DNA from: Candidatus Thiodiazotropha sp. 'RUGA' | GTDB taxonomy: Bacteria > Pseudomonadota > Gammaproteobacteria > Chromatiales > Chromatiaceae | Assembly: GCA_016842065.1 (NCBI GenBank) | Contig: JAEPDS010000031.1 | Coordinates: 1,765 to 44,938, forward strand | Length of the DNA stretch: 43,174 nucleotides | Direction of reading: 5' to 3' | Part shown: positions 1 to 8,547 of the stretch, in pieces | Position numbering within the stretch: position 1 is the stretch's first letter | How the letters are laid out: each line of letters opens with the position of its first letter | Made by a program: the position numbers and the translations under genes | The notes under the pieces: generated by a model | Told to the model about the DNA's origin: nothing | Database searches by the model: none | Seen by the model: the letters and a program-made list of their open reading frames with translations, nothing else

Positions 1-537
1 ACAACCAATCTGATCGAATCTCAGTTGGCATGGCGCTCCGGGCAACTGGATATCCCGACCCACCGGCACGACATCCGGGGTGAGGGTAACCACCCACTGA
101 ATCTGCAATATGCCGGCGATCTGCGGATCCTGCAGCAACAGCTGCAGCGCCAGGGCTGGCAATCCGCTGAGATGCTCGACTGGAGCAATGCGTTAAAACT
201 TCTCTCCCCCAGCACTCCGCTAACCGGACTTCCACTGCTGCCCCATGTACACGATGCCCGACATGAGGCGTTGGTGATGACAAAAAACCTCAACACCGAC
301 AGACGCTTAGTGATGCGCCTTTGGAAAACCGACGTGTCCATCGACTCCCCTGACAAACCGTTGTATGTGGGAAATGTCTCGAGCCAACAGGTCGATAACT
401 CTTTCGGTATACTGGTGGTTCCAAGAACAGAAACGGATTTCCAGCTGGCAAGAACCCGGTTTCTGCAGGATCAAAAGTCATTTGACGCAATCAGCCACCT
501 TTCAACAGCGGGAACGATCTTGCTGTTTGTCGATTAG
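1..537 (+). CDS. LssY C-terminal-domain protein, 5'-truncated by window edge
   Basis: The reading frame is open from the first base, so the gene starts outside the window. A TTG at position 25 is probably an internal leucine rather than the start. The visible ~178 residues resemble the LssY C-terminal domain. That family typically has a 'P-hydrophobic-N-L-Q-x-A-G' stretch followed by a helix ending in G-W, here around PLNLQYAGDLRIL and QRQGW. In family members the domain often follows DedA or PAP2 phosphatase-like membrane segments; no membrane segment lies in the visible part. The protein ends with a hydrophobic strand (TILLFVD). Function is not established; a membrane-lipid or envelope role is inferred from family partners only. 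The next gene starts 190 bp downstream, so it is probably a separate unit. Confidence 0.6.
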   Translation, partial: TTNLIESQLAWRSGQLDIPTHRHDIRGEGNHPLNLQYAGDLRILQQQLQRQGWQSAEMLDWSNALKLLSPSTPLTGLPLLPHVHDARHEALVMTKNLNTDRRLVMRLWKTDVSIDSPDKPLYVGNVSSQQVDNSFGILVVPRTETDFQLARTRFLQDQKSFDAISHLSTAGTILLFVD

Positions 538-727
538 GCTACTGCAGATCACCTGGAGCAGGTTAGGATTTATTACTGCAACCACCTGAAATTAAAGAAT
601 TTCAGAATCTCAAACCATCAGAGCTCAGTTACTTCGACGATTAAAGCAAACACTGCAACTGCCGATTAACAAAAAAGCCGAAGGAATTATAATTACCAAT
701 AGAGATTTATTCAGCATAGGCATTAGC

Positions 728-2584
728 GTGATCCCTGTTTCACCCACAACCAGACTAACCATGGCGATCAGATCACTCAGCCTTCTGCTATGCCTACTGA
801 TCATCAGCCCTTACGCCTGGGCTGATGCTGTGGATGTCCGCATCGGCGTGCTTGCCAAGCGCGGCTATGAAAAAAGCCATCAACGCTGGGATGCAACCGC
901 TGCCTACCTGTCGGAACAGCTGCCGGAGTATAACTTCACCATCATCCCGATGAGTTTCGACGATATTCCGATTATCGTGAAAAACCGACTGGTCGATTTT
1001 GTCATCGTCAACTCCGGGATCTACGTCGATCTGTCCGTCAGCTATGGCGCACGACGCATCCTCACACTGGTCAATGAACTCTCATCCGAATATGGCAGCT
1101 CAAAATTCGGCAGCGTGATATTCACCCTGGCCGGCAATACGGAAATCAATAACCTGGCCGATCTGAAAAACCATCGGGTTGCCGCCGTCCACCCCACCTC
1201 GCTGGGCGGTTGGAATATGGCACAACGGGAACTGATGTCCGCTGATCTGGACCGCTGGGACTTCGCCTCACTGATGTTCCTGAATACCCATGATGCGGTA
1301 GTCAATGCCATTCTGGAGCGAAAAGCCGATGCAGGCGTAGTCAGGACGGACACCCTTGAGAGGATGTCCAATGAGGGTCTGCTGGAGATCGCTGACCTAC
1401 GGGTTCTTTCACCCAAACAGTTCAGCCAGTTTCCCTACCTGATCAGCACCCCCCTCTACCCGGAGTGGCCACTGGCGATGTTGTCACATACACCGTTGGA
1501 GCTGGCACGCAAAGTCGCCATCACTCTGTTGAGTATGCCTACAGATCATCCGGCAATAAGCAATGCCCGTATCCTCGGCTGGACCATCCCGGAGAACTAT
1601 CAACCGGTGGACGATCTGTTGAGGCTGCTGTCACTGCCGCCCTATGACATGCAGATCGATGAAAAATTTTTCAAAAGCCTGATGCAACATTGGTACTGGT
1701 ATCTGTTGACGCTGATCGTACTGCTATCCATTGCCATCCTGAGCTTCAGGATCATTCGCCTCAATCGCAGCCTCTCCGAACACAAAACCACTCTGGAACT
1801 GAGCCGTGAAGCCCAGTTGGCCACATTTGAAAAAGCCGCGGTAGGATTAGCCCACGTCACGCCATCCGGGCGTTTTTTGCAGATGAATCAGAAACTCTGC
1901 GATATCATTTCACTCGATAAACAGCAGTTGCAGGATATCAACCTGAAAGACATTCTCTTCGGCAATGATCTTCCGACCTGCATCAAAGCAATCGACCAAC
2001 TCTGCAAAAACAAGCTCACCAGTACCTCGTTACAACTGCGTATCAACTGCTCCAATGGGCAAAGGAAGTGGATCCAGCTCTCCCTCTCCACAAAACCGGA
2101 TGCCAACAATGAAGTCGACTACCTGGTCGCGGTAATCGATGACATCGATCAATACAAAAAGCTCGAAGCTCAAAGTCATCTCGCTCAGCAGCAGAAAGAG
2201 CTGATTCTCAACATCGCTGGCGATGGCATCATCGGCCTCGATAGTGAAGCCAGGTATACATTCGTCAATCCAGCGGCTGCGCAACTGTTGGGATACGAAG
2301 CCGAAGAGATGATCGGAGAAGAGAGTCGCAGCCTGGGCAACCACACCGGCGGGCAGAACATTGATACAATTTCCGGCCAATCAGCAATTCTGGACGTGTT
2401 AAGGAGTGGAGAGACCCGTCACGGGGAAAGGGACACCATTTGGGACAAGAATGGCAATCCACTGCAGATTGAATATACCAGTACACCGATCATGAAGGGT
2501 GACATGGTAGACGGAGCAGTCATCATTCTTCATGCACTGACCACTGATCAGCCACAATCCGAATCGCCACAAGCGGCCCCATGA
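728..2584 (+). CDS. PhnD-like periplasmic sensor with two PAS domains and no output domain
   Basis: This 618-residue protein starts at GTG 728; ATG 761 is an alternative that gives a shorter, cleaner signal peptide (MAIRSLSLLLCLLIISPYAWA). Residues ~35-300 resemble PhnD/phosphonate-type binding proteins (type 2 periplasmic fold), as in TtrS-like sensors: an IGVLAKRG strand, then LGGWNMAQREL and a DAGVVRTDTLE segment. A transmembrane helix follows at ~322-342. Two cytoplasmic PAS domains lie at ~365-480 and ~490-605, the second with a typical GLDSEARYTFVNPAA start. The protein then ends: no histidine kinase, GGDEF, EAL or HTH is present. Its stop overlaps the start of the downstream diguanylate cyclase by ATGA, so the two are translationally coupled. 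I infer that it senses a small anion or organic ligand and passes the signal to the neighbour. Confidence 0.8.
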   Translation: MIPVSPTTRLTMAIRSLSLLLCLLIISPYAWADAVDVRIGVLAKRGYEKSHQRWDATAAYLSEQLPEYNFTIIPMSFDDIPIIVKNRLVDFVIVNSGIYVDLSVSYGARRILTLVNELSSEYGSSKFGSVIFTLAGNTEINNLADLKNHRVAAVHPTSLGGWNMAQRELMSADLDRWDFASLMFLNTHDAVVNAILERKADAGVVRTDTLERMSNEGLLEIADLRVLSPKQFSQFPYLISTPLYPEWPLAMLSHTPLELARKVAITLLSMPTDHPAISNARILGWTIPENYQPVDDLLRLLSLPPYDMQIDEKFFKSLMQHWYWYLLTLIVLLSIAILSFRIIRLNRSLSEHKTTLELSREAQLATFEKAAVGLAHVTPSGRFLQMNQKLCDIISLDKQQLQDINLKDILFGNDLPTCIKAIDQLCKNKLTSTSLQLRINCSNGQRKWIQLSLSTKPDANNEVDYLVAVIDDIDQYKKLEAQSHLAQQQKELILNIAGDGIIGLDSEARYTFVNPAAAQLLGYEAEEMIGEESRSLGNHTGGQNIDTISGQSAILDVLRSGETRHGERDTIWDKNGNPLQIEYTSTPIMKGDMVDGAVIILHALTTDQPQSESPQAAP

Positions 2585-4920
2585 ACATCGGCAGATTCAT
2601 CCGCAACTATCTCCTGTTCCTGATCCCTTTGGCCGTTTTGACCAGTCTGACCTTCTGGATGATCCACAATCAGACCATGGGCCGGGTAACCAGTGAGTTA
2701 AAGCTTGAATCGAATATTCTCGCCGGCCAGGTGAGAGACCAACTCAATCTCTCATTTGCGGAAATTCACTCAGATCTGAAACTGCTGACAGAGCACTATA
2801 AACTGCATCAACTGGATAGCCTCATCAAACCGAGAAATGTGATCAACGAGCTACAGGAGCTATGGATCTCTGTGGCGGAGCAGAGGGCGCGCTACGATCA
2901 GGTTCGTTTTCTCGACGATCAGGGGCAGGAGACCATAAGGATCAACTACAGCGATCATAAAGCGACTGCCACCCCTGAGCAGAAACTGCAGTCGAAACGC
3001 CATCGCTACTACTTCATCGAGGCCATCAACACCCCTGTTGGGGAGATCTGGAATTCACTCCTCGATCTGAACATTGAACGAAAACAGATCGAGCTGCCAT
3101 TGAAACCGACAATCCGCTTCAGCACCCGGGTCGACCGACATGACGGCCAGCCCGACGGGGTGATCATCATCAACTATCTTGCAAAAAACCTGCTGGATAA
3201 GTTTCGCAGTGTAACCGCCAGCTATTCGGGGCATGCCTTGCTGCTCAACTGGCAGGGCTATAGCCTGGTCAGCCCCAATGCTGCCAATGACTGGGGTTTC
3301 ATGTTTCCCGACAGCCCTCAGTCAAGGGTTTCCATTCAACACGAGGCGGCCTGGCAGGCCACTCTGAACGACAAGCAGGGCCAACTGCTCAACCCGAAGG
3401 GGCTCTATACCTACAATCAGATCGACCCATCCGGCAGCAACACCGTTGCATCAACCTGTGACAGCTGCTTATGGCTGATGTTGCATGTTCCCAATCAACT
3501 GATCGAGGTAAAACTCTGGAGAGAGCTCTCCAAAACCATTCCGCTGTTGCTGCTGAGCTTCTTTCTGTTTGCAATCATACTGGGGGTGGCGTTGTGGCAC
3601 AGGGAAAAACGCCAGGCCCATGAGCGGCAGATTCAGGAGCTGAATCGCAATATATCCTATGAGCACGAACTCTTTCTGGGTAGTCCTGGCGTGATCGCCA
3701 AGTTACGCAATGAAATCGGCTGGCCGATCGAGTTCATCTCATCCAATATCGAAGAGTTACTCGATTATGATGCCAACCACTTTGCTTCAGGCAAGGTTGC
3801 TTACTCCAGCATGATCGACAGTGAATACCTGGAAAAATACACACAAGAGACGCTGGAGGCCGAGAACAAGGGTTCGAATTCATTCAGCCACTCACCCTAC
3901 CTGATTGTGGGGCGCAACAATCGAAGCCGCTGGATACAGGAAACAGCCCATGCGATCCGCGACAAATTGGGAAAACTGACCGGCTTCTATGTCCATATCA
4001 ATGATGTCACCCCGCTGAAAGAGGCGGAGGAACGCCTTACCCAATCCCGCGACTATATCCAGAAAGTGGTTGATACCATTCCCGACCCGACCATGGTCAT
4101 CGATATCAACAGCTATGAACTGACACTGATCAATCAGTCGGCACTCGAGCTCTATAACAAAGGCCAGGCCATTGATCCCCAGACAACCTGCTATCATCTT
4201 TCACACAAACGCAGCAATCCCTGCAAAGGCCAACTCGACCCCTGCCCGATCCAGCAGATCATGGAGAAGAGAACCCCGGTATCGGTGGTGCACAAACACT
4301 ATGACCATCAGGGCAACATCATCCACGTGGACGTCCGAGCCACCCCGATATTCGATGACAGCGGAGAAAACATCATTCAGATCATCGAGTCGCATCGGGA
4401 TATCACCGAGACGGTGGAGATGGAGAAGCAACTGCAGCACATTGCGGAAACAGACCGGCTGACCCAGATCTACAATCGAATGAAATTCGATGAAGAGCTG
4501 AAAAATCAGATCGCCTGGGCCAGCCTCACCAACAACCGTTTCGGCTTGATCATGTTCGATCTGGATCACTTCAAAAAGATCAATGACACATACGGCCATG
4601 ACATGGGAGACAAGGTATTAATAAACACCGTTGATCTTCTCAACGAAAGAATTCGTAAATCCGATGTTCTGGCCCGTTGGGGTGGTGAAGAGTTTATGAT
4701 CATCGCACCGCTGATCGACACCAAGGAGCTGAGATCCCTGGTTGAATCCCTGCGCAATGCCATTCAACAGTACGAACATGAAGGGGTCGGCTCTATCACG
4801 GCCAGCTTTGGCGCCAGTGTGGTCAGGCCCTCAGACAACATTCACTCCCTGTTGAAAAGGGTGGACAGCGCCCTCTACGAATCGAAACAGAAGGGTCGCA
4901 ACCGCAGCACGGTGTTCTAG
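2581..4920 (+). CDS. Cache-PAS-PAS-GGDEF diguanylate cyclase
   Basis: This 779-residue membrane protein makes c-di-GMP from two GTP. An N-terminal membrane helix (~8-28) and a second one (~318-338) flank a ~290-residue periplasmic region that fits a double Cache sensor. PAS domains follow at ~373-483 and ~485-617. The GGDEF domain (~620-778) has an intact active site (ARWGGEEF, ~698-705) and an allosteric inhibition site (RKSD, five residues before GGEEF), so it should be active and product-inhibited. The second PAS carries a Cys/His cluster (Cys537, His539, His542, Cys548, Cys555) typical of a 'CY..H....PC......CP' PAS subtype, possibly for metal or redox sensing (inference). The start overlaps the stop of the PhnD-PAS gene by 4 bp. 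No clear terminator follows. Confidence 0.9.
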   Translation: MNIGRFIRNYLLFLIPLAVLTSLTFWMIHNQTMGRVTSELKLESNILAGQVRDQLNLSFAEIHSDLKLLTEHYKLHQLDSLIKPRNVINELQELWISVAEQRARYDQVRFLDDQGQETIRINYSDHKATATPEQKLQSKRHRYYFIEAINTPVGEIWNSLLDLNIERKQIELPLKPTIRFSTRVDRHDGQPDGVIIINYLAKNLLDKFRSVTASYSGHALLLNWQGYSLVSPNAANDWGFMFPDSPQSRVSIQHEAAWQATLNDKQGQLLNPKGLYTYNQIDPSGSNTVASTCDSCLWLMLHVPNQLIEVKLWRELSKTIPLLLLSFFLFAIILGVALWHREKRQAHERQIQELNRNISYEHELFLGSPGVIAKLRNEIGWPIEFISSNIEELLDYDANHFASGKVAYSSMIDSEYLEKYTQETLEAENKGSNSFSHSPYLIVGRNNRSRWIQETAHAIRDKLGKLTGFYVHINDVTPLKEAEERLTQSRDYIQKVVDTIPDPTMVIDINSYELTLINQSALELYNKGQAIDPQTTCYHLSHKRSNPCKGQLDPCPIQQIMEKRTPVSVVHKHYDHQGNIIHVDVRATPIFDDSGENIIQIIESHRDITETVEMEKQLQHIAETDRLTQIYNRMKFDEELKNQIAWASLTNNRFGLIMFDLDHFKKINDTYGHDMGDKVLINTVDLLNERIRKSDVLARWGGEEFMIIAPLIDTKELRSLVESLRNAIQQYEHEGVGSITASFGASVVRPSDNIHSLLKRVDSALYESKQKGRNRSTVF

Positions 4921-5017
4921 GGCCTGCACGACGTAAACCGCTCTTTCTGTCTTCTAACTGTTCTGCTGAGATGACAAAATTGCAACCGTTGTGAAAAGTT
5001 TAGCTCGCAGACAGTGA

Positions 5018-5137
5018 GGCAAGCCCGGAGGAGATCTCTTTGAAGGTCATCGAGAGGGCCAACTGATACCCTCACTCCCTAACATCAATCAAGCGCAGGC
5101 TGAACAGGTTGCCGTTTACCTGAAAGCTCAGCAACCC
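5018..5137 (+). pseudogene. Possible remnant of a c-type cytochrome C-terminus
   Basis: After an in-frame TGA at 5015-5017 the + strand reads GGDLFEGHREGQLIPSLPNI followed by a helix ending VAVYLKAQ. The 'IPSLPNI...QAEQVAVYLK' pattern looks like the last loop and C-terminal helix of class I cytochromes c. There is no heme-binding CxxCH upstream in any frame and no start codon, so if real this is only a decayed gene end. The frame runs on into the 3' end of ubiX on the other strand. The match is by eye and short; chance resemblance is quite possible. Confidence 0.25.
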
Positions 5138-5141
5138 TGCG

Positions 5142-5759
5142 TTACTCTCCCCATCTCGGGGAGAGGCGGTTCTCCACACCCAACTGATCGAGAATACGCG
5201 AGACCATGAAGTCAACAATATCCTCAACACGTTGCGGATTATGGTAGAAGCCCGGATTGGCCGGCATGATCACCGCCCCCATACGACTCAGTTTCAACAT
5301 ATTTTCCAGATGGATCTCTGAAAAGGGGGTCTCCCTGACCACCAGGATCAGTTTGCGTCGCTCTTTCAGCACCACATCGGCTGCCCGCTCCATCAGATCG
5401 TTACTCGCGCCACAGGCAATCGCGGAGAGGGCGCCCACCGTGCAAGGGCAGACCACCATCGCCCTGGGGGGATTGGAGCCACTGGCTACCGGTGCCATCC
5501 ACTGCTGTCGACCAAACACCTGCAGCTGCTCCGTTGAGACATTGAATCGTTCACAGAGTATCTTCTGAATCTCACCGGGCTGGGAGGGCAACTCCAGGCC
5601 GGACTCCATTCGCAACACCACTTGCGCAGCCTGACTGACCATCAGATAGAGCGGCTCACCCGCCTGCAGCAGGGATTCGATAAGACGCAGCGCATAGGCA
5701 CTGCCGGACGCCCCGGTAATCGCCACAGCAATAGGATTGGTCTCGATACTCATAGACAC
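5142..5759 (-). CDS. ubiX: Flavin prenyltransferase UbiX
   Basis: UbiX makes prenylated FMN from FMN and dimethylallyl phosphate; this cofactor is used by UbiD-type decarboxylases, including that of ubiquinone synthesis. The protein has ~205 residues, normal for the family. The N-terminal flavin-binding turn is present (VAITGASGSAYALRLIESLL), with the conserved CPCTVGALSAIACGASNDLM segment and the ERRKLILVVRETPFSEIHL segment near the C-terminus. The longer start is a GTG whose first base is the last base of the mpl TAG stop; an ATG two codons later (5753) is equally possible. The mpl-ubiX order is also known from Pseudomonas. No ubiD is in the window. Confidence 0.95.
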   Translation of the reverse strand: MSMSIETNPIAVAITGASGSAYALRLIESLLQAGEPLYLMVSQAAQVVLRMESGLELPSQPGEIQKILCERFNVSTEQLQVFGRQQWMAPVASGSNPPRAMVVCPCTVGALSAIACGASNDLMERAADVVLKERRKLILVVRETPFSEIHLENMLKLSRMGAVIMPANPGFYHNPQRVEDIVDFMVSRILDQLGVENRLSPRWGE

Positions 5760-7114
5760 TATTGTAAGGCATCCAGCAGGCGTTGATGAATCGCCTCGAA
5801 TCCACCGTTACTCATCACCAGGATATGGTCGCCCGGTTCAGCCACCGCCTTGACCCGTTCAACCATCCCCTGAGTTGTTTCAAACACCTCTGCCCGCTCA
5901 CCCAATGGCGCCATCACGGAAGCGGCATCCCACTGAAGATCCTGCGGGGCAAACAGCAGAACCCGGTCAGCCGCTTCGAGGGAACCGCTCAGACGCCCGG
6001 TATGAATGTCCTGTTTCATGGTATTTGAACGGGGCTCAAGCAGCGCAATGATGCGTGCCTCGCCAACCCGTTTACGCAAACCGTCAAGGGTGGTCTCGAT
6101 GGCGGTGGGGTGGTGGGCGAAGTCATCATAGACCCGGATACCGGCCACCTCTCCACGCAGTTCCATGCGCCGTTTGACGTTCTTGAAACCCGACAGCGCT
6201 CGAATCGAGACACTGGGAGGTACCCCGGCATGACGGGCTGCGGCTATCGCCGCCAGGGCATTGGCCAGATTATGCTGACCCAACAGATCCCATTCGACAC
6301 GCCCCTGTGAGGTGTTATCGCAAATCACATCGAAAGCCTGTCCATCCGGGGTCGCATTGGCCCCATGCCAGTCTGTCTGTTCGATCGGATCAAAGTATTC
6401 AATCGGTGTCCAGGCACCCATCCCGATCACCTCGGCCAGTGCTTGGTCACGACTCGGGCAGATAATCAGACCCTGAGCGGGGACAGTCCTCACCAGATGG
6501 TGAAACTGACGTTGAATCATCGCCAGATCATCGAAGATATCGGCATGATCGAACTCCAGGTTGTTCAACACCAGAGTTCGGGAGCGGTAGTGGACAAACT
6601 TCGAGCGTTTATCGAAAAAGGCGGTATCGTACTCATCCGCTTCGACCACAAAGAAGGGGGAGTTACCCAGGCGTGCTGAGACGCCGAAATTCTCCGGTAC
6701 GCCGCCAATCAGAAAACCGGGCTCCAGCCCCGCCTGCTGCAGAATCCAGGCAAGCAGGCTGGAGGTGCTGGTTTTACCATGGGTGCCCGCCACGGCCAGT
6801 ACCCAGCGATCCTGCAGCACATGTTCAGCCAGCCACTGGGGCCCGGAAGTATAGTGCAGGCCCTGATCGAGCAGATACTCCACCGCCGGATTTCCCCGCG
6901 ACATGGCATTACCCACCACCACCACATCCGGTGCCGGCTGCAAGTGTTCCGCTTGGAAACCCTCCATCAATTTGATTCCGGCCTGCTCCAGCTGGGTGCT
7001 CATCGGGGGATAGACATTGGCATCGGAACCACTGACCTGATGTCCCAGTGCCCGCGCCAGCAGTGCAATACCCCCCATGAAGGTCCCGCAGATTCCAAGG
7101 ATATGTAGATGCAT
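5759..7114 (-). CDS. mpl: UDP-N-acetylmuramate:L-alanyl-gamma-D-glutamyl-meso-DAP ligase
   Basis: Mpl is the cytoplasmic Mur-ligase-family enzyme of murein recycling: it joins the tripeptide recovered from old peptidoglycan to UDP-MurNAc. The 451-residue length is normal. An N-terminal Rossmann segment (MHLHILGICGTFMGGIALLA) is followed by the ATP-binding loop GTHGKTSTSSLLAW at ~110, the VVEADEYDTAFFDKRSKF segment typical of Mpl, and YDDFAHHPTAI in the C-terminal domain. The ATG overlaps by one base the stop of the upstream membrane-protein gene, and ubiX follows with a one-base overlap, so the four genes from the SDR to ubiX look co-translated. Confidence 0.96.
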   Translation of the reverse strand: MHLHILGICGTFMGGIALLARALGHQVSGSDANVYPPMSTQLEQAGIKLMEGFQAEHLQPAPDVVVVGNAMSRGNPAVEYLLDQGLHYTSGPQWLAEHVLQDRWVLAVAGTHGKTSTSSLLAWILQQAGLEPGFLIGGVPENFGVSARLGNSPFFVVEADEYDTAFFDKRSKFVHYRSRTLVLNNLEFDHADIFDDLAMIQRQFHHLVRTVPAQGLIICPSRDQALAEVIGMGAWTPIEYFDPIEQTDWHGANATPDGQAFDVICDNTSQGRVEWDLLGQHNLANALAAIAAARHAGVPPSVSIRALSGFKNVKRRMELRGEVAGIRVYDDFAHHPTAIETTLDGLRKRVGEARIIALLEPRSNTMKQDIHTGRLSGSLEAADRVLLFAPQDLQWDAASVMAPLGERAEVFETTQGMVERVKAVAEPGDHILVMSNGGFEAIHQRLLDALQ

Positions 7115-7617
7115 CAGGCAGTTACCGGAAAGATTAGAGCCACCAGAGTACCGGCGAGCAGAGTATAGAGCAACGCTATGGCGATCCCCACATTGAGAGA
7201 GAACTCAAAGGTGTGCCTGAGGATATGACCGATCACAACCACACCCCAGCCAAATACCAGCAGGAACAGGATACCGGCTTCAGCAGACTGGTTCTGTTTA
7301 CCCCAGGCAATCAGAGGCAGTGCCAGCATACCCAGCAGAACGCCGCACAGCATCAGCGCGGTTGCCGCCTGGATGAATCGCTCCAGGCGCCCATTCAACA
7401 ACAGAGCGGCATACAAGGCACTCACCATCAGGGCCAATTCGAACAGAGTCTGGCCTACCGCCTTAAGCGGATTTGAATCCGCATCCATCAACATCAATAC
7501 CCCGGTCAGCAAATTCAGCATCGCGGCGAGCCACAACAGAACCGTGGAAGCCGGTAGATCCTGGGGACTCCGCCGTAACAGACAGAGATCGATGGTTGCG
7601 CTGATCAGTGCCTTCAA
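7114..7617 (-). CDS. Small four-helix membrane protein, Yip1-like
   Basis: The 167-residue protein has about four to five hydrophobic helices (near residues 24-44, 55-72, 84-105, 115-132 and 140-163) and a short cytoplasmic start. It resembles small Yip1-type membrane proteins in spacing, but I recognise no signature, so function is unknown. The start is a TTG at 7617, supported by AAGGA five bases before it and by a TTGA overlap with the upstream SDR stop. The 3' end overlaps the mpl ATG by one base. These overlaps at both ends argue that it is a real gene translated with its neighbours. Confidence 0.75.
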   Translation of the reverse strand: MKALISATIDLCLLRRSPQDLPASTVLLWLAAMLNLLTGVLMLMDADSNPLKAVGQTLFELALMVSALYAALLLNGRLERFIQAATALMLCGVLLGMLALPLIAWGKQNQSAEAGILFLLVFGWGVVVIGHILRHTFEFSLNVGIAIALLYTLLAGTLVALIFPVTA

Positions 7618-8384
7618 AGATCCTTACCCAAAGTCCGGTCCACTGCGAATGGACCCCACGCCTGACAAACGGGCATCACTTCCAGGGCATTGATATTGAC
7701 ATGTGGCGGCAGGGCCGTGACCCAATAGACGATTTCAGCGATATCCGGCCCGGTCAGAGGCTGAGTGCCCTGATAGACATCGGCGGCCTGTTGCGCATCG
7801 CCCTTCATGCGCACCAGGGAAAACTCGGTCTCCGCCAGACCAGGCTCGATATTGGTTACCCGCAGTGGGGTACCGACCAGATCCGCCTTCAGACCTCGGC
7901 TGAACTGCTGCACAAACGCCTTGGTCGCACCGTAGGCATTGCCACCCGGATAGGGCCAGCTAGCGGCCACAGAACCGATATTGATGATGTGCCCCCGACG
8001 TCTCTGCACCATACCTGGCAGGATCAGGCGGGTCATATGCATCAATCCCTTGATGTTGGTATCCACCATCGTCTGCCAATCCTGCAGATCGGCTTCATGA
8101 GCGGGCTGAAGTCCCAACGCCAGGCCCGCATTGTTGACCAGCACATCGATTTCACGACTCGCTTCAGGCAGCGCCTCGAGGAAACCTTCCACCGCCTGGG
8201 GATCGGTCACATCCAGAGTCTGAATCACTACTTCAGACTTGCCTGAGAGCTCGTCGCTCAGAGCCTGCAGTCGATCCATTCGCCGGGCGCAAAGCACCAG
8301 ATCATCGCCAGCTTCCGAGAAGCGGCGTGCACAAGCTTCACCAAACCCGGATGAAGCACCGGTAATCAAAACACGTTTTTTCAT
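7614..8384 (-). CDS. Short-chain dehydrogenase, YdfG-like
   Basis: This is a classical SDR of 256 residues. The nucleotide-binding motif TGASSGFG lies at residues 8-15, an R-R pair after the second strand (CARRMDRL) suggests NADP preference, NNAG is at ~88, and the catalytic set Ser (NIGSVAA), Tyr and Lys (YGATK) is complete. The PGLAETEFSLVR segment resembles YdfG, an NADP-dependent 3-hydroxy acid/serine dehydrogenase. The exact substrate cannot be told from sequence. It is the first gene of a tight four-gene run with the membrane protein, mpl and ubiX; 163 bp without a clear signal separate it from lnt. Confidence 0.9.
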   Translation of the reverse strand: MKKRVLITGASSGFGEACARRFSEAGDDLVLCARRMDRLQALSDELSGKSEVVIQTLDVTDPQAVEGFLEALPEASREIDVLVNNAGLALGLQPAHEADLQDWQTMVDTNIKGLMHMTRLILPGMVQRRRGHIINIGSVAASWPYPGGNAYGATKAFVQQFSRGLKADLVGTPLRVTNIEPGLAETEFSLVRMKGDAQQAADVYQGTQPLTGPDIAEIVYWVTALPPHVNINALEVMPVCQAWGPFAVDRTLGKDL

Positions 8385-8547
8385 GTAACAATCAGGGGGT
8401 AGTCAGTTGGCTGGTCCTATGCCTGTTAACACTAATCCAATACGTCCTGCCGGGTCTGTTTTTGCGCCCAGCGGCGTTATCATTCAATCACAATAGATTG
8501 CGCTTTTGAACCTCCACCATCCGGTGGTATTTCTCAGTTTCAATCGA

